12,140 nt of DNA from positions 1-12,140 of the forward strand of contig JALSPV010000058.1 of the NCBI GenBank assembly GCA_026985775.1, read 5' to 3'. This DNA is from Candidatus Aenigmatarchaeota archaeon. Its GTDB lineage: Archaea > Aenigmatarchaeota > Aenigmatarchaeia > Aenigmatarchaeales > SZUA-1535. Numbering within the stretch: the stretch's first letter is position 1; the number at the start of each line of letters is the position of its first letter. Below the pieces are notes generated by a model. That model was not told where the DNA came from and searched no databases. It was given only the letters and a program-made list of their open reading frames with translations. Shown one piece after another: positions 1 through 5,805 of the stretch. Made by a program: the position numbers and the translations under genes.

Positions 1-173
1 AGGAAAGAAGCGCAATAATAATAACGCATAGTGGAGAAATTCTAAATCATCTCAAAATAGAAAAAGGTGCTGTTATGTATTCTGGAAAGATAATTTGTAC
101 GGGTAAGGCAAAGAAAATTTTTGAGACAATAAAAAAGCACGGCTATGAAAGGTGTGCCCAATGCATACGATAA
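1..173 (+). CDS. sufC: SufC, Fe-S cluster assembly ATPase (C-terminal end, 5' truncated)
   Basis: The frame from base 3 is open to the TAA at 171-173 and encodes the last 56 residues of an ABC ATPase; the rest lies before the window. Seen: an ITH-S-GEIL segment matching the H-loop of SufC ('THY-R-L'), then a VMYSGKIICTG strand like the SufC 'GRIV.SG' segment, and a 'KKHGYE' end typical of SufC. The tail carries a CxxC pair (CAQC) just before the stop. Known: SufC hydrolyses ATP to drive the SufB scaffold during cytosolic Fe-S cluster assembly. The gene overlaps the start of sufB by 13 bases, so the two are probably translationally coupled. The family call is supported mainly by this tail plus the SufB neighbour. 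Confidence 0.85.
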   Translation, partial: ERSAIIITHSGEILNHLKIEKGAVMYSGKIICTGKAKKIFETIKKHGYERCAQCIR

Positions 174-1150
174 AAAAATGTACATACCTTCAGCTTGATG
201 ATGTTGTGAAAATCGTAAAATCAATTAAAGAAAAATGTGAAGTTTCGAAAATTAGTCATGCTGCAGAAAAATATGAAAGCGTAAGAAAATTCCTCGTTAG
301 AAACAAAATCGAGCCTGCAAAAGCAAATGGTTTGTTCATGCGAATAAGAAAAAACGCTTCGCTGAACTTTCCTATCTCTGTCTGTTTTTTCATGAAACAT
401 ACACAAAAACAAAAAATAACCAATGTAATACTCTGCGAGGAAAATTCACAGATCATAATGGAAAGCTACTGTGCTTCTCAGAAAAACATAAATGAAAAAC
501 ACAAAGAAAAAACATTCATTATTTTGAAAGATGGTGCAAAGTTTTCATTTGTTTCTCTGCATGCATGGAAAAAAACTACAAGCGTCAAAGCGAAACTATT
601 TGTTAAAGCGTGTAAAAACTCTGAATTCAGAAAAGTGCTCGTTGTTCTGAAACCCGCAAAAAAAGAAAAACTCAAAACAAAGGTTGTTGCGAAAGAGCAT
701 GCACATATATTTTTAACTTCACTTGCCGTTTTGCCTGAAGGAAAGCTAAAGATACGCGAAACGGTCAATCTTTCTGGAAAAGAAAGTACTGCAGAAATAA
801 TTACAAAAGGTGCTGTAAAGGAAGGTTTTTTGTCTACCTATTCCAAAATACTTGCAGAAGCTCCTCTAACAAAAGCTCATGTAGAATGCAACGGAATAAT
901 GCTTGGAGATGGTATTATCTCTACAACACCAGCTTTAATTGCTATGCACAAAGATGTTTCTCTTACGCACGAAGCATCCATAGGAAAGGTCTCACAGGAA
1001 GAAATAGAGTATTTGCGGACACGTGGGTTAAACAAAGACGAAGCAATACGCCTTATAGTAAGTGGGTTCATGAGTACAGAACAGTTACCAGTGCCAAAAA
1101 GTATCGTTGCAGAGATCTCAAAAATTCTTTCAGAAACCTCGCTTTTTTAG
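161..1150 (+). CDS. sufB: SufB/SufD-family Fe-S cluster scaffold protein
   Basis: A 329-residue SufBD-family protein, the scaffold that builds Fe-S clusters with SufC. The C-terminal third shows the family signature: 'HVECNGIML' with a Cys at the place of the catalytic SufB Cys (C405 in E. coli), 'LTHEASIGK' with the conserved His, then 'EEIEYLRTRGL' and 'EAIRLIVSGF'. The beta-helix core precedes it. It is shorter than bacterial SufB (about 480-495) and resembles the minimal archaeal SufBC (SMS) type that lacks SufD and SufS neighbours. I chose the ATG at 161 because AGGTG lies 6 bases upstream; a GTG at 152 would add three residues but overlaps that site. The 3' end overlaps the convergent permease gene by 21 bases. 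SufB rather than SufD is inferred from the Cys. Confidence 0.88.
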   Translation: MHTIKKCTYLQLDDVVKIVKSIKEKCEVSKISHAAEKYESVRKFLVRNKIEPAKANGLFMRIRKNASLNFPISVCFFMKHTQKQKITNVILCEENSQIIMESYCASQKNINEKHKEKTFIILKDGAKFSFVSLHAWKKTTSVKAKLFVKACKNSEFRKVLVVLKPAKKEKLKTKVVAKEHAHIFLTSLAVLPEGKLKIRETVNLSGKESTAEIITKGAVKEGFLSTYSKILAEAPLTKAHVECNGIMLGDGIISTTPALIAMHKDVSLTHEASIGKVSQEEIEYLRTRGLNKDEAIRLIVSGFMSTEQLPVPKSIVAEISKILSETSLF

Positions 1151-2422
1151 CGTGTAGAAAATACACGCAAAAAGCAAGAGCAAGAAGGTTAAAACAATTG
1201 CAAGTGTGGATGAAGTAGACTGCAGAAATACATAAGCCATCATAAGCAAAGAAGCTATCATACCGAGCACGGAGGGTATTGGTATATTTCTTACTGCAAG
1301 CGGAACTTTAAACCAAGCTTTCTCTTTTGCCTTTTTATAAAGAAGTACAGCAGAAAGGTTTACAAAGAAATAGCATATAAATATCCATACATTCGTCACT
1401 TCTGCCACAGTTCTTATGTCTCCGACCATGAGCAATAAACCCGAAACAATTCCTGAAAGAAAGACTGCATAGAAAGGTGTTGAGGTTCTTTTGTCTATTT
1501 TCGCAAGAAAACTTGGAAAAACACCACGGGAAGCTAAACCATAAAGCATTCTTGAAGATGAAATTAGAATTAAAAGTATTGTATTTCCTGTTGAGAAAAG
1601 TGCAACAAAAGATATGAAAAATCTTAGCCACGGATTTATTTTCTCTGCTATTAGTGCAGCCGGTTCTTTTGAAACGTAAAGCTCTTCAGGAGAAGCAAGT
1701 GTCACAGCAGAAAGTGCTACACCTATGTAGAGAAGTGTTGTTATGAGAATCGAGAGGAGAATTGCTTTTGGAATGGTTTTTTCGGGATTCTTTGTTTCTT
1801 CTGCCATTTTTGTTAAACTTCCAAACCCTATGAATGCGAAAAATGCAAGCACAGCACCTGCTAAAACACCTTCCAAAGGAAACTCAAAATACTCAACGCT
1901 TCTAACACTTATATGTGAGCTGAAAAGTGCAAAAATAGTACCGAGAATAATTATTACAAGCCCTGAAACCTCTAAAAGTGTTAGCACGTCGTTTATTTTT
2001 GCAGAGACTTTTATCCCTACGGAGTTTATGAGTGTGAAAACCACTATTGAAAGAGCTGCAAAAAGTTCCACAGAACCACCGAAAAGTGCTGTAAGATATC
2101 CTGCAAACCCTAAAGCAACTGTTGTCGCGGAGATAAGCATGCTTCCGAGCATGAGCCAACTTATAACAATACTTAAAAACTCGTTTTTTGTAGAGCTTTT
2201 CACATATTCGTATTCCGCCGCATCCTTGGGAAGCATACTTCCAAGCTGGGCATAGCTAAGTCCTGTAAAAATTGCAAGAAAAGAAGAAAGGAGAAAAGAA
2301 AGCCATACACCATTACCAGCGAGTCCACAGACTTTTCCTATTAGCGCATATATACCGGCACCTACTATCATTCCAACTCCATAAAGCGTTAGTTCTGCTA
2401 ATCCAAGCTCTCGCTTGAGCAT
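1130..2422 (-). CDS. APC-superfamily amino acid/polyamine permease
   Basis: A 430-residue integral membrane protein, almost entirely hydrophobic segments, enough for about 12 transmembrane helices. The first helix has 'GVGMIVGAGIYALIG' (residues about 15-29), the unwound substrate-binding glycine motif of the amino acid-polyamine-organocation superfamily (COG0531-like), and 'GFGSLTKMAEETKNPEKTIPKAI' mid-protein is the conserved loop after TM6. It is expected to sit in the cytoplasmic membrane and exchange or import amino acids or related amines; the substrate cannot be read from sequence. The start ATG is preceded at about 27 bases by a TATA-like box shared with the divergent RibL-like gene, suggesting a leaderless mRNA. 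The end overlaps sufB on the opposite strand. A polyamine-related substrate would suit the nearby bpsA, but that is only a guess. Confidence 0.9.
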   Translation of the reverse strand: MLKRELGLAELTLYGVGMIVGAGIYALIGKVCGLAGNGVWLSFLLSSFLAIFTGLSYAQLGSMLPKDAAEYEYVKSSTKNEFLSIVISWLMLGSMLISATTVALGFAGYLTALFGGSVELFAALSIVVFTLINSVGIKVSAKINDVLTLLEVSGLVIIILGTIFALFSSHISVRSVEYFEFPLEGVLAGAVLAFFAFIGFGSLTKMAEETKNPEKTIPKAILLSILITTLLYIGVALSAVTLASPEELYVSKEPAALIAEKINPWLRFFISFVALFSTGNTILLILISSSRMLYGLASRGVFPSFLAKIDKRTSTPFYAVFLSGIVSGLLLMVGDIRTVAEVTNVWIFICYFFVNLSAVLLYKKAKEKAWFKVPLAVRNIPIPSVLGMIASLLMMAYVFLQSTSSTLAIVLTFLLLLFACIFYTLKKRGF

Positions 2423-2443
2423 AAATTTAATGAAAATTTAATT

Positions 2444-2454
2444 ATTCTATAAAA
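2444..2454. promoter_or_regulatory. Shared TATA box of a divergent leaderless gene pair
   Basis: The box reads ATTCTATAAAA on + and TTTTATAGAAT on -. Its centre (about 2449) lies 27 bases from the permease ATG on the - strand and 24 bases from the RibL-like ATG at 2473 on the + strand, the spacing expected for archaeal leaderless transcripts in both directions. The 50 bases between the genes are nearly all A/T and hold no other TATA candidate at proper distance for both. Confidence 0.5.
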
Positions 2455-2472
2455 TTTATGAGCACCGAAAAA

Positions 2473-2901
2473 ATGAAAAAAATAATCGTTACCGGCAGTT
2501 TTGACGTGCTTCATCCAGGCCATGTTAAGTTTCTTGAATGGGTTAAGAGAAAATTCAAAGGCAAGCTTATTATCGTGCTTGCGAGAAATGAAAACATTGA
2601 AAAAATGAAAGGAAGAAAAGCCGTGTTTTCTGAAAGAGAAAGAAAAATTTTGCTCGAAGCAATCAGATATGTTGATAAGGTTATTATTGGCGATAAAAAA
2701 GACTTTCTCAAACCATTGCTCAAAGAAAAACCAGATGTAATAGTGCTTGGTTACGATCAATGGGTTGATGAAAAAGATCTTGAAAAGAAGTTAAGAGAAA
2801 GTGGTCTGTGCGTAAAAATAGTTAGAGCACCTGCATTTAATGAGAAAAGATGGAAAAGTAAGAAAATAATAAAACGCATAGTAAGATTATTCGGAAAGTA
2901 A
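2473..2901 (+). CDS. RibL-like FAD synthase / cytidylyltransferase-family protein
   Basis: A 142-residue nucleotidylyltransferase of the HxGH family. Seen: 'GSFDVLHPGHVKFL' at residues 8-21 with the HPGH nucleotide-binding motif, 'ARNENIEKMKGRK' with the basic patch, 'FSERER' and 'VIVLGYDQ' near residue 96. This order and length match archaeal RibL (FMN adenylyltransferase making FAD) and glycerol-3-phosphate cytidylyltransferase relatives. RibL of Methanocaldococcus has two functional Cys near the C terminus; here that tail is basic and lacks them, so substrate is uncertain. I prefer the ATG at 2473 because it aligns with the family N terminus and fits the TATA spacing; an in-frame ATG at 2458 would add five residues. 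A T-rich run (2911-2920) just after the stop may end transcription. Confidence 0.8.
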   Translation: MKKIIVTGSFDVLHPGHVKFLEWVKRKFKGKLIIVLARNENIEKMKGRKAVFSERERKILLEAIRYVDKVIIGDKKDFLKPLLKEKPDVIVLGYDQWVDEKDLEKKLRESGLCVKIVRAPAFNEKRWKSKKIIKRIVRLFGK

Positions 2902-2923
2902 TGCCTCTTCCTGTTTTTCTTAA

Positions 2924-3150
2924 CTACAGCGATTTTGGTATATATTCACACCATTTACAGTTTTTAGTATCTAAAGAAATAAAGTATTGTGCCAATGGAC
3001 AGAACTGCTGGTATTCATTATTTTCCTTTTCTTTTTCAAGAAGTTTTCTCATTTCACAATAATCCGGGTCAACAGTATACGGGAATTCGAAATGCTTACA
3101 ATTCTTTTCTCAAACCGGTATATTCTTCATTGTTTGTTGTTTCCAACATA
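2924..3150 (-). pseudogene. Small Cys-rich protein with interrupted reading frame
   Basis: Reading the - strand, bases 3109-2924 are open for 61 codons ending at TAG (2924-2926) and encode a protein-like sequence: 'NCKHFEFPYTVDPDYC', then a charged helix 'MRKLLEKEKENNEY', then 'FCPLAQYF' and a final 'NCKWCEYIPKSL'. Five Cys and one His suggest a small metal-binding protein. No start codon opens this stretch. Two repairs are possible. An ATG at 3130 is in frame but a TGA follows at codon 7 (3110-3112). Alternatively an ATG at 3150 opens another frame that would join this one if a single A were lost from the A4 run at about 3104-3107, giving a continuous product of roughly 73 residues. Each start has a TATA-like box about 24-26 bases ahead. 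It may be a sequencing error, a recent mutation, or recoding. Function unknown. Confidence 0.6.
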
Positions 3151-3157
3151 ATTTAAA
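3151..3157 (-). promoter_or_regulatory. Possible TATA box for the small Cys-rich gene
   Basis: The - strand reads TTTAAAT within a longer T6-A3-TT run, centred about 24 bases before the ATG at 3130. This supports leaderless transcription from near that ATG. A second, weaker box (TTTAAG at about 3173-3178) stands about 26 bases before the alternative ATG at 3150. Confidence 0.35.
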
Positions 3158-3180
3158 AAACTGGAAAGAAGCCTTAAATC

Positions 3181-4212
3181 TTACTCATAGAGCTCAGGAT
3201 GCGTAAAGCTCTCTTCATCAACTGGAATTATTTTTATTTTCTTGTTCCATTTTACAGGTGCTTTATGCTTTCCGAGAGATTCTATTCTTATGAGCGTAGA
3301 TGCATACCACCATGTTCTTGGTTTTCCTGGATTGAAGTTCAATGCCTTTACAAATTCCTGATATTGTTCTCTTTCTTCTTCTCTTTCACTATCGCAATAC
3401 CAAGAGAAGTTTCTTATTATGTCGGTAATCACAAAACCATTATCAAGTATCATTTTCTGGAATTTTGCCCATCTCTTAAAACTAACTTCAAGAGCCGTTA
3501 GTCCTATGTATCCGCTTCCTCCCGCCTTTATACAACTTGCTCCTCTTGCAATAAATGCTTTAAACCCTGTATCTGTTTCAAGCGGTTCTGTTGAAAACGC
3601 ATCAAACTTCTTGACAAATTCTTTGGGAAGAGGATTTGCAACATCGTATTCAACAAATTCTATCTCAAGCTTATATTTTCTGCTAACCTTTTCAATAAAT
3701 TCTCCTAATCTTTTGTCTATGTCAAACACAACAATTCTTTTTGGTAAATTTGTTAAAGCAAGCGCTATACTCAGCAAATCATCATCTCCTATGAGCAGGA
3801 TGTTTTTGTCGACAACATCTCCATATTTGTGCATAAGTGCAACACGGAAAACCGTGTCTTCAGGTATAATTTTTCCCTGATAAAATTCTGCTAAAATCGG
3901 TGGGTGTTGTTTGGAAATTCTTTTGAAAGTTTTCAAGAGTTTTTGAAACTCTTCTGAAAGAACAAAACCTTTTCCATTGCAGCATTTACATTTCTCTGCA
4001 TAAAATTTTGCAGCATTTACATTGAGCAGTTTTTTTGCATCTTTACTAAGTGAAAGCTTTCCCTTGTGCTCTTTGATAAGTCCTTCTTCATAAAGATCGT
4101 TTACAGCTTTTACGAAATCTCCGAGCAAATACTGATTTTCTGCAAGTAGCTCCCAGAAACTTTTTGGTTTCCTTAGGAGTGAATAAAGAATAACCTGCTT
4201 TATTCTGTTCAT
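3181..4212 (-). CDS. bpsA: BpsA-like N4-bis(aminopropyl)spermidine synthase
   Basis: A 343-residue protein of the branched-chain polyamine synthase family (formerly DUF43). Known: Thermococcus BpsA adds aminopropyl groups from decarboxylated S-adenosylmethionine to spermidine, making branched polyamines that stabilise nucleic acids at high temperature. Seen: an N-terminal winged-helix-like part (residues 1-60), a Cys cluster C-x-CC followed by 'GKGF' (75-83) as in family zinc-like knuckles, the 'GDDDLLSIA' methyltransferase-fold motif (142-150) carrying the family's key Asp, 'VFDIDKRL' (162-169), and 'STEPLETDTG' (207-216) where relatives carry a DPxET-type motif. Length equals the family norm. 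The start lies about 25 bases after a strong TATA box, so the mRNA is probably leaderless. The Asp-to-Glu style change in the TEPLET segment is worth noting. Confidence 0.9.
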   Translation of the reverse strand: MNRIKQVILYSLLRKPKSFWELLAENQYLLGDFVKAVNDLYEEGLIKEHKGKLSLSKDAKKLLNVNAAKFYAEKCKCCNGKGFVLSEEFQKLLKTFKRISKQHPPILAEFYQGKIIPEDTVFRVALMHKYGDVVDKNILLIGDDDLLSIALALTNLPKRIVVFDIDKRLGEFIEKVSRKYKLEIEFVEYDVANPLPKEFVKKFDAFSTEPLETDTGFKAFIARGASCIKAGGSGYIGLTALEVSFKRWAKFQKMILDNGFVITDIIRNFSWYCDSEREEEREQYQEFVKALNFNPGKPRTWWYASTLIRIESLGKHKAPVKWNKKIKIIPVDEESFTHPELYE

Positions 4213-4230
4213 GCGTTTAAGCTTTTGAAA

Positions 4231-4244
4231 AAATATATTTAAAG
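4231..4244 (-). promoter_or_regulatory. TATA box of bpsA
   Basis: The - strand reads CTTTAAATATATTT, a near-ideal archaeal TATA element. Its centre is about 25 bases before the bpsA ATG (4210-4212), placing the transcription start at or next to the start codon. The element is nearly symmetric, so it might also fire toward the gene-free stretch on the + strand. Confidence 0.7.
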
Positions 4245-4636
4245 TTTCTTAATTAACCTTTGGTCAGTTTTTCTCTTTTCTTATTTTGTTATCCTCCTAA
4301 CATTGACATCCCACAGACTGAAAATAACTTCTATTCTCTCCATCATACCTATATTCGATTTTGGCCAGCAACTAAAGAAAGCGTAAATCACTATCATCTC
4401 AATTGCGATGACGAAAGGTATTCTCATCAATATAATACACAAAAACAGAGGCAGAAAAACGAAATTAAGATACAGATTAAAATAGTAAAATTTGTTTTAT
4501 TCTGACTCTTGGGAGTCTGTGCTATAAATTATCTTACAATAATTGTTGGTTTCGTTTCTGGATACATTGATTTTGAATAATATTATTGTTCCAAAGACAA
4601 GAAATACAATTATTCCACTTTTATTTCCAAAGAAAA
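4245..4636. other. Gene-free stretch between bpsA and the initiator tRNA
   Basis: About 390 bases without a convincing gene. A + strand frame from a TTG at 4260 is open for 81 codons but its product has no recognisable pattern. A - strand ATG frame (4427-4281, 48 codons) encodes a hydrophobic start and a basic end but has no TATA box or Shine-Dalgarno site. A short perfect inverted repeat, GACTC-TTGG-GAGTC, lies at 4504-4517. No tRNA, CRISPR or recognisable box C/D RNA pair was found. In a genome where most neighbours overlap, a gap this long stands out. Confidence 0.5.
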
Positions 4637-4646
4637 ATTTTAAAAA
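4637..4646 (+). promoter_or_regulatory. TATA box of the initiator tRNA gene
   Basis: A TTTTAAAA core lies about 31 bases before the first base of the tRNA, which fits a transcript starting a few bases upstream of the mature 5' end and trimmed by RNase P. Confidence 0.45.
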
Positions 4647-4672
4647 GGTTCATAGAAACTTTTAATTCGGAT

Positions 4673-4750
4673 AGCGGGGTAGGGCAGCCTGGAGTGCCCG
4701 CCGGGCTCATAACCCGGAGGTCGGTGGTTCAAATCCACCCCCCGCTACCA
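4673..4750 (+). tRNA. Initiator tRNA-Met (anticodon CAT), CCA encoded
   Basis: All arms can be drawn: acceptor AGCGGGG/CCCCGCT (4673-4679 with 4740-4746), D arm with GGGC/GCCC, anticodon stem CCGGG/CCCGG around loop CTCATAA with anticodon CAT at 4708-4710, and T arm GGTGG-TTCAAAT-CCACC, followed by discriminator A and an encoded CCA. The A1-U72 pair and the three stacked G-C pairs (GGG/CCC) at the base of the anticodon stem are the marks of archaeal initiator rather than elongator tRNA. There is no intron. It reads toward the 3' end of the candidate nuclease gene on the opposite strand. Confidence 0.95.
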
Positions 4751-4751
4751 C

Positions 4752-5570
4752 TTAGCTTTTTTCGAGATATATTTCCTCATAGTTGAGAGTATCATCTTGT
4801 GAAGAATAAACTTCTCCCAAATAAGCAGGTTTTTCGTTAATTAGATATTGCTTGATAATCGATAGATTTGGGAAAAAGTAACATACAGCATCCAAATCAA
4901 ATTTTTTAATTAATTTTTCTGCTTCTTCTTTTCTCTTTTCTCTTTTTTTACGAGAAATGTATTTTCCATTTTCGTTTATAGGTTTTACGAGTATTTTTAC
5001 GTGTGCATCACATTTAACAGGTTTTTCGTTTATCTTTCTGCCTGTTTTTACTTCTATTACTGCTTCTGGCTCGTAAAGCAAATCCTCGTGGCAAACATAT
5101 TCAGGTGGTTTTTCTTCGGACACAATTATATCGGGTATTGTTATGGTATTCTTACATTCACACGAAGGAAGTGGGTATTGTGGAACAAAATTATAACCTT
5201 TTGCAATTCCAAACTCTTCAAATGTTTTTACAGTACTTCCGTTTTCAAGAAGCATAATCATTTCACATTCAAGTATAAGATGCTCATACATTTTGTTGTT
5301 TGGAAAAAGGGTCTTTTTCTTTTTCTTTCGTTTCTTATATGTCTTGTTAACATTTTTCCCTTTAACTCCATTGAGAAGCTGGAAAAGATTTATTACAAGC
5401 GGTGGAAACGAATTTGCTTCATTACAGTACAATAAGTATTCATAAACAAGCCTTTTTTCACCATAATTTTCCAACAGCTCCGTGAATATGTTGTTTTTCC
5501 CTATTCTTTCAATCAAAGGGTAATCAAAAATTTTCTCATCTCTCCTACTGCCAAAGGAAATCATGTGCAT
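4752..5570 (-). CDS. Uncharacterised protein, candidate PD-(D/E)XK nuclease fold
   Basis: A 272-residue protein I do not recognise by name. The second half shows the pattern of the PD-(D/E)XK nuclease superfamily: a helix with Glu ('YEHLILECEMIMLLENG', about 94-110), a strand pair, 'ITIPDIIV' (about 142-149) and, after an acidic insert, 'EAVIEVKTGRK' (about 168-178), that is E..., PD..., ExK as in Hjc-type resolvases. A helix rich in Lys/Arg/Glu ('SRKKREKRKEEAEKLIKKF') follows. The first 85 residues are helical and end in a basic run, KKRKKKKK. Several Cys (CEC near 136-138, others later) may bind metal. I start at the ATG at 5570, with TATA about 22-28 bases upstream; extending to 5783 would be only the antisense of the neighbouring gene. 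DNA or RNA cleavage is inferred, not shown. It ends convergently with the tRNA. Confidence 0.65.
   Translation of the reverse strand: MHMISFGSRRDEKIFDYPLIERIGKNNIFTELLENYGEKRLVYEYLLYCNEANSFPPLVINLFQLLNGVKGKNVNKTYKKRKKKKKTLFPNNKMYEHLILECEMIMLLENGSTVKTFEEFGIAKGYNFVPQYPLPSCECKNTITIPDIIVSEEKPPEYVCHEDLLYEPEAVIEVKTGRKINEKPVKCDAHVKILVKPINENGKYISRKKREKRKEEAEKLIKKFDLDAVCYFFPNLSIIKQYLINEKPAYLGEVYSSQDDTLNYEEIYLEKS
4757..4762 (+). terminator. Oligo-T terminator after the tRNA
   Basis: A run of six T begins seven bases after the encoded CCA, the type of signal that ends archaeal transcription. It lies inside the last codons of the convergent gene. Confidence 0.4.
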
Positions 5571-5585
5571 AGTTTTATATTCACC

Positions 5586-5597
5586 AAAAATTTTAAG
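5586..5597 (-). promoter_or_regulatory. TATA box of the candidate nuclease gene
   Basis: The - strand reads CTTAAAATTTTT, centred 22 bases before the ATG at 5570 and 28 before a second in-frame ATG at 5564, consistent with a leaderless mRNA starting at one of these. Confidence 0.45.
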
Positions 5598-5614
5598 AGT
5601 CTTAAAAGTTAAAG

Positions 5615-5623
5615 TTTTTATAG
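5615..5623 (+). promoter_or_regulatory. TATA box of the 53-residue beta protein
   Basis: TTTTTATAG, centred about 25 bases before the ATG at 5644. The spacing points to a leaderless transcript and supports that ATG over any upstream start in the same frame. Confidence 0.55.
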
Positions 5624-5643
5624 TTGTTTGCGCAATTCTCCAC

Positions 5644-5805
5644 ATGGTGATTTCAAAGGGAAAAGTGCTTATAACAAAAAGCAACAAAGCTGTTGTGGAG
5701 ATAGGAAATAAAAAGGTTATAGTGGAAATAAGACCTGATATTAAGGTAAAACCTGGAGATATCGTCGTAATAGCATTCAACACAATAGTTGATAAAGTTT
5801 CATGA
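5644..5805 (+). CDS. Small HypC-like beta-barrel protein (53 residues)
   Basis: A complete 53-residue protein made of predicted beta strands: 'KGKVLITKSNKAVVEIG', 'KKVIVEIRP' and 'VKPGDIVVIAFNTIVDKV'. The order (GKV, AVVxxG, VKxGDxVVxxxxxIxKV) resembles HypC/HupF hydrogenase-maturation chaperones, but the catalytic Cys that follows Met in true HypC is absent (M-V-I here), so it is not a functional HypC. An OB- or NfeD-like small domain is another reading. The start is set by the TATA box 25 bases upstream. It is divergent from the candidate nuclease and overlaps the end of the NFACT gene by six bases. Function unknown; that it is a real gene is supported by the promoter and by the proteinlike sequence. 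Confidence 0.7.
   Translation: MVISKGKVLITKSNKAVVEIGNKKVIVEIRPDIKVKPGDIVVIAFNTIVDKVS

Noticed and set aside
152..160. GTG start for SufB three codons before the ATG
   Set aside because: The GTG overlaps the AGGTG ribosome site that is well placed for the ATG at 161.
1743..2255. 170-codon + strand frame inside the permease gene
   Set aside because: It is the antisense of conserved transmembrane coding sequence and has no promoter or family signature.
3110..3112. Selenocysteine or pyrrolysine insertion at the TGA
   Set aside because: Pyrrolysine uses TAG, and no SECIS-like hairpin was evident nearby; an indel in the A run explains the break more simply.
3419..3880. 153-codon + strand frame opposite bpsA
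   Set aside because: Antisense shadow of a strongly recognised gene; its product shows no domain pattern.
4281..4427. 48-codon - strand frame with a hydrophobic start
   Set aside because: No TATA box at leaderless distance and no Shine-Dalgarno site; composition fits a chance frame in AT-rich DNA.
4260..4505. 81-codon + strand frame in the gene-free stretch
   Set aside because: Begins with TTG, has an odd composition and no recognisable pattern, though a near-symmetric TATA box lies upstream.
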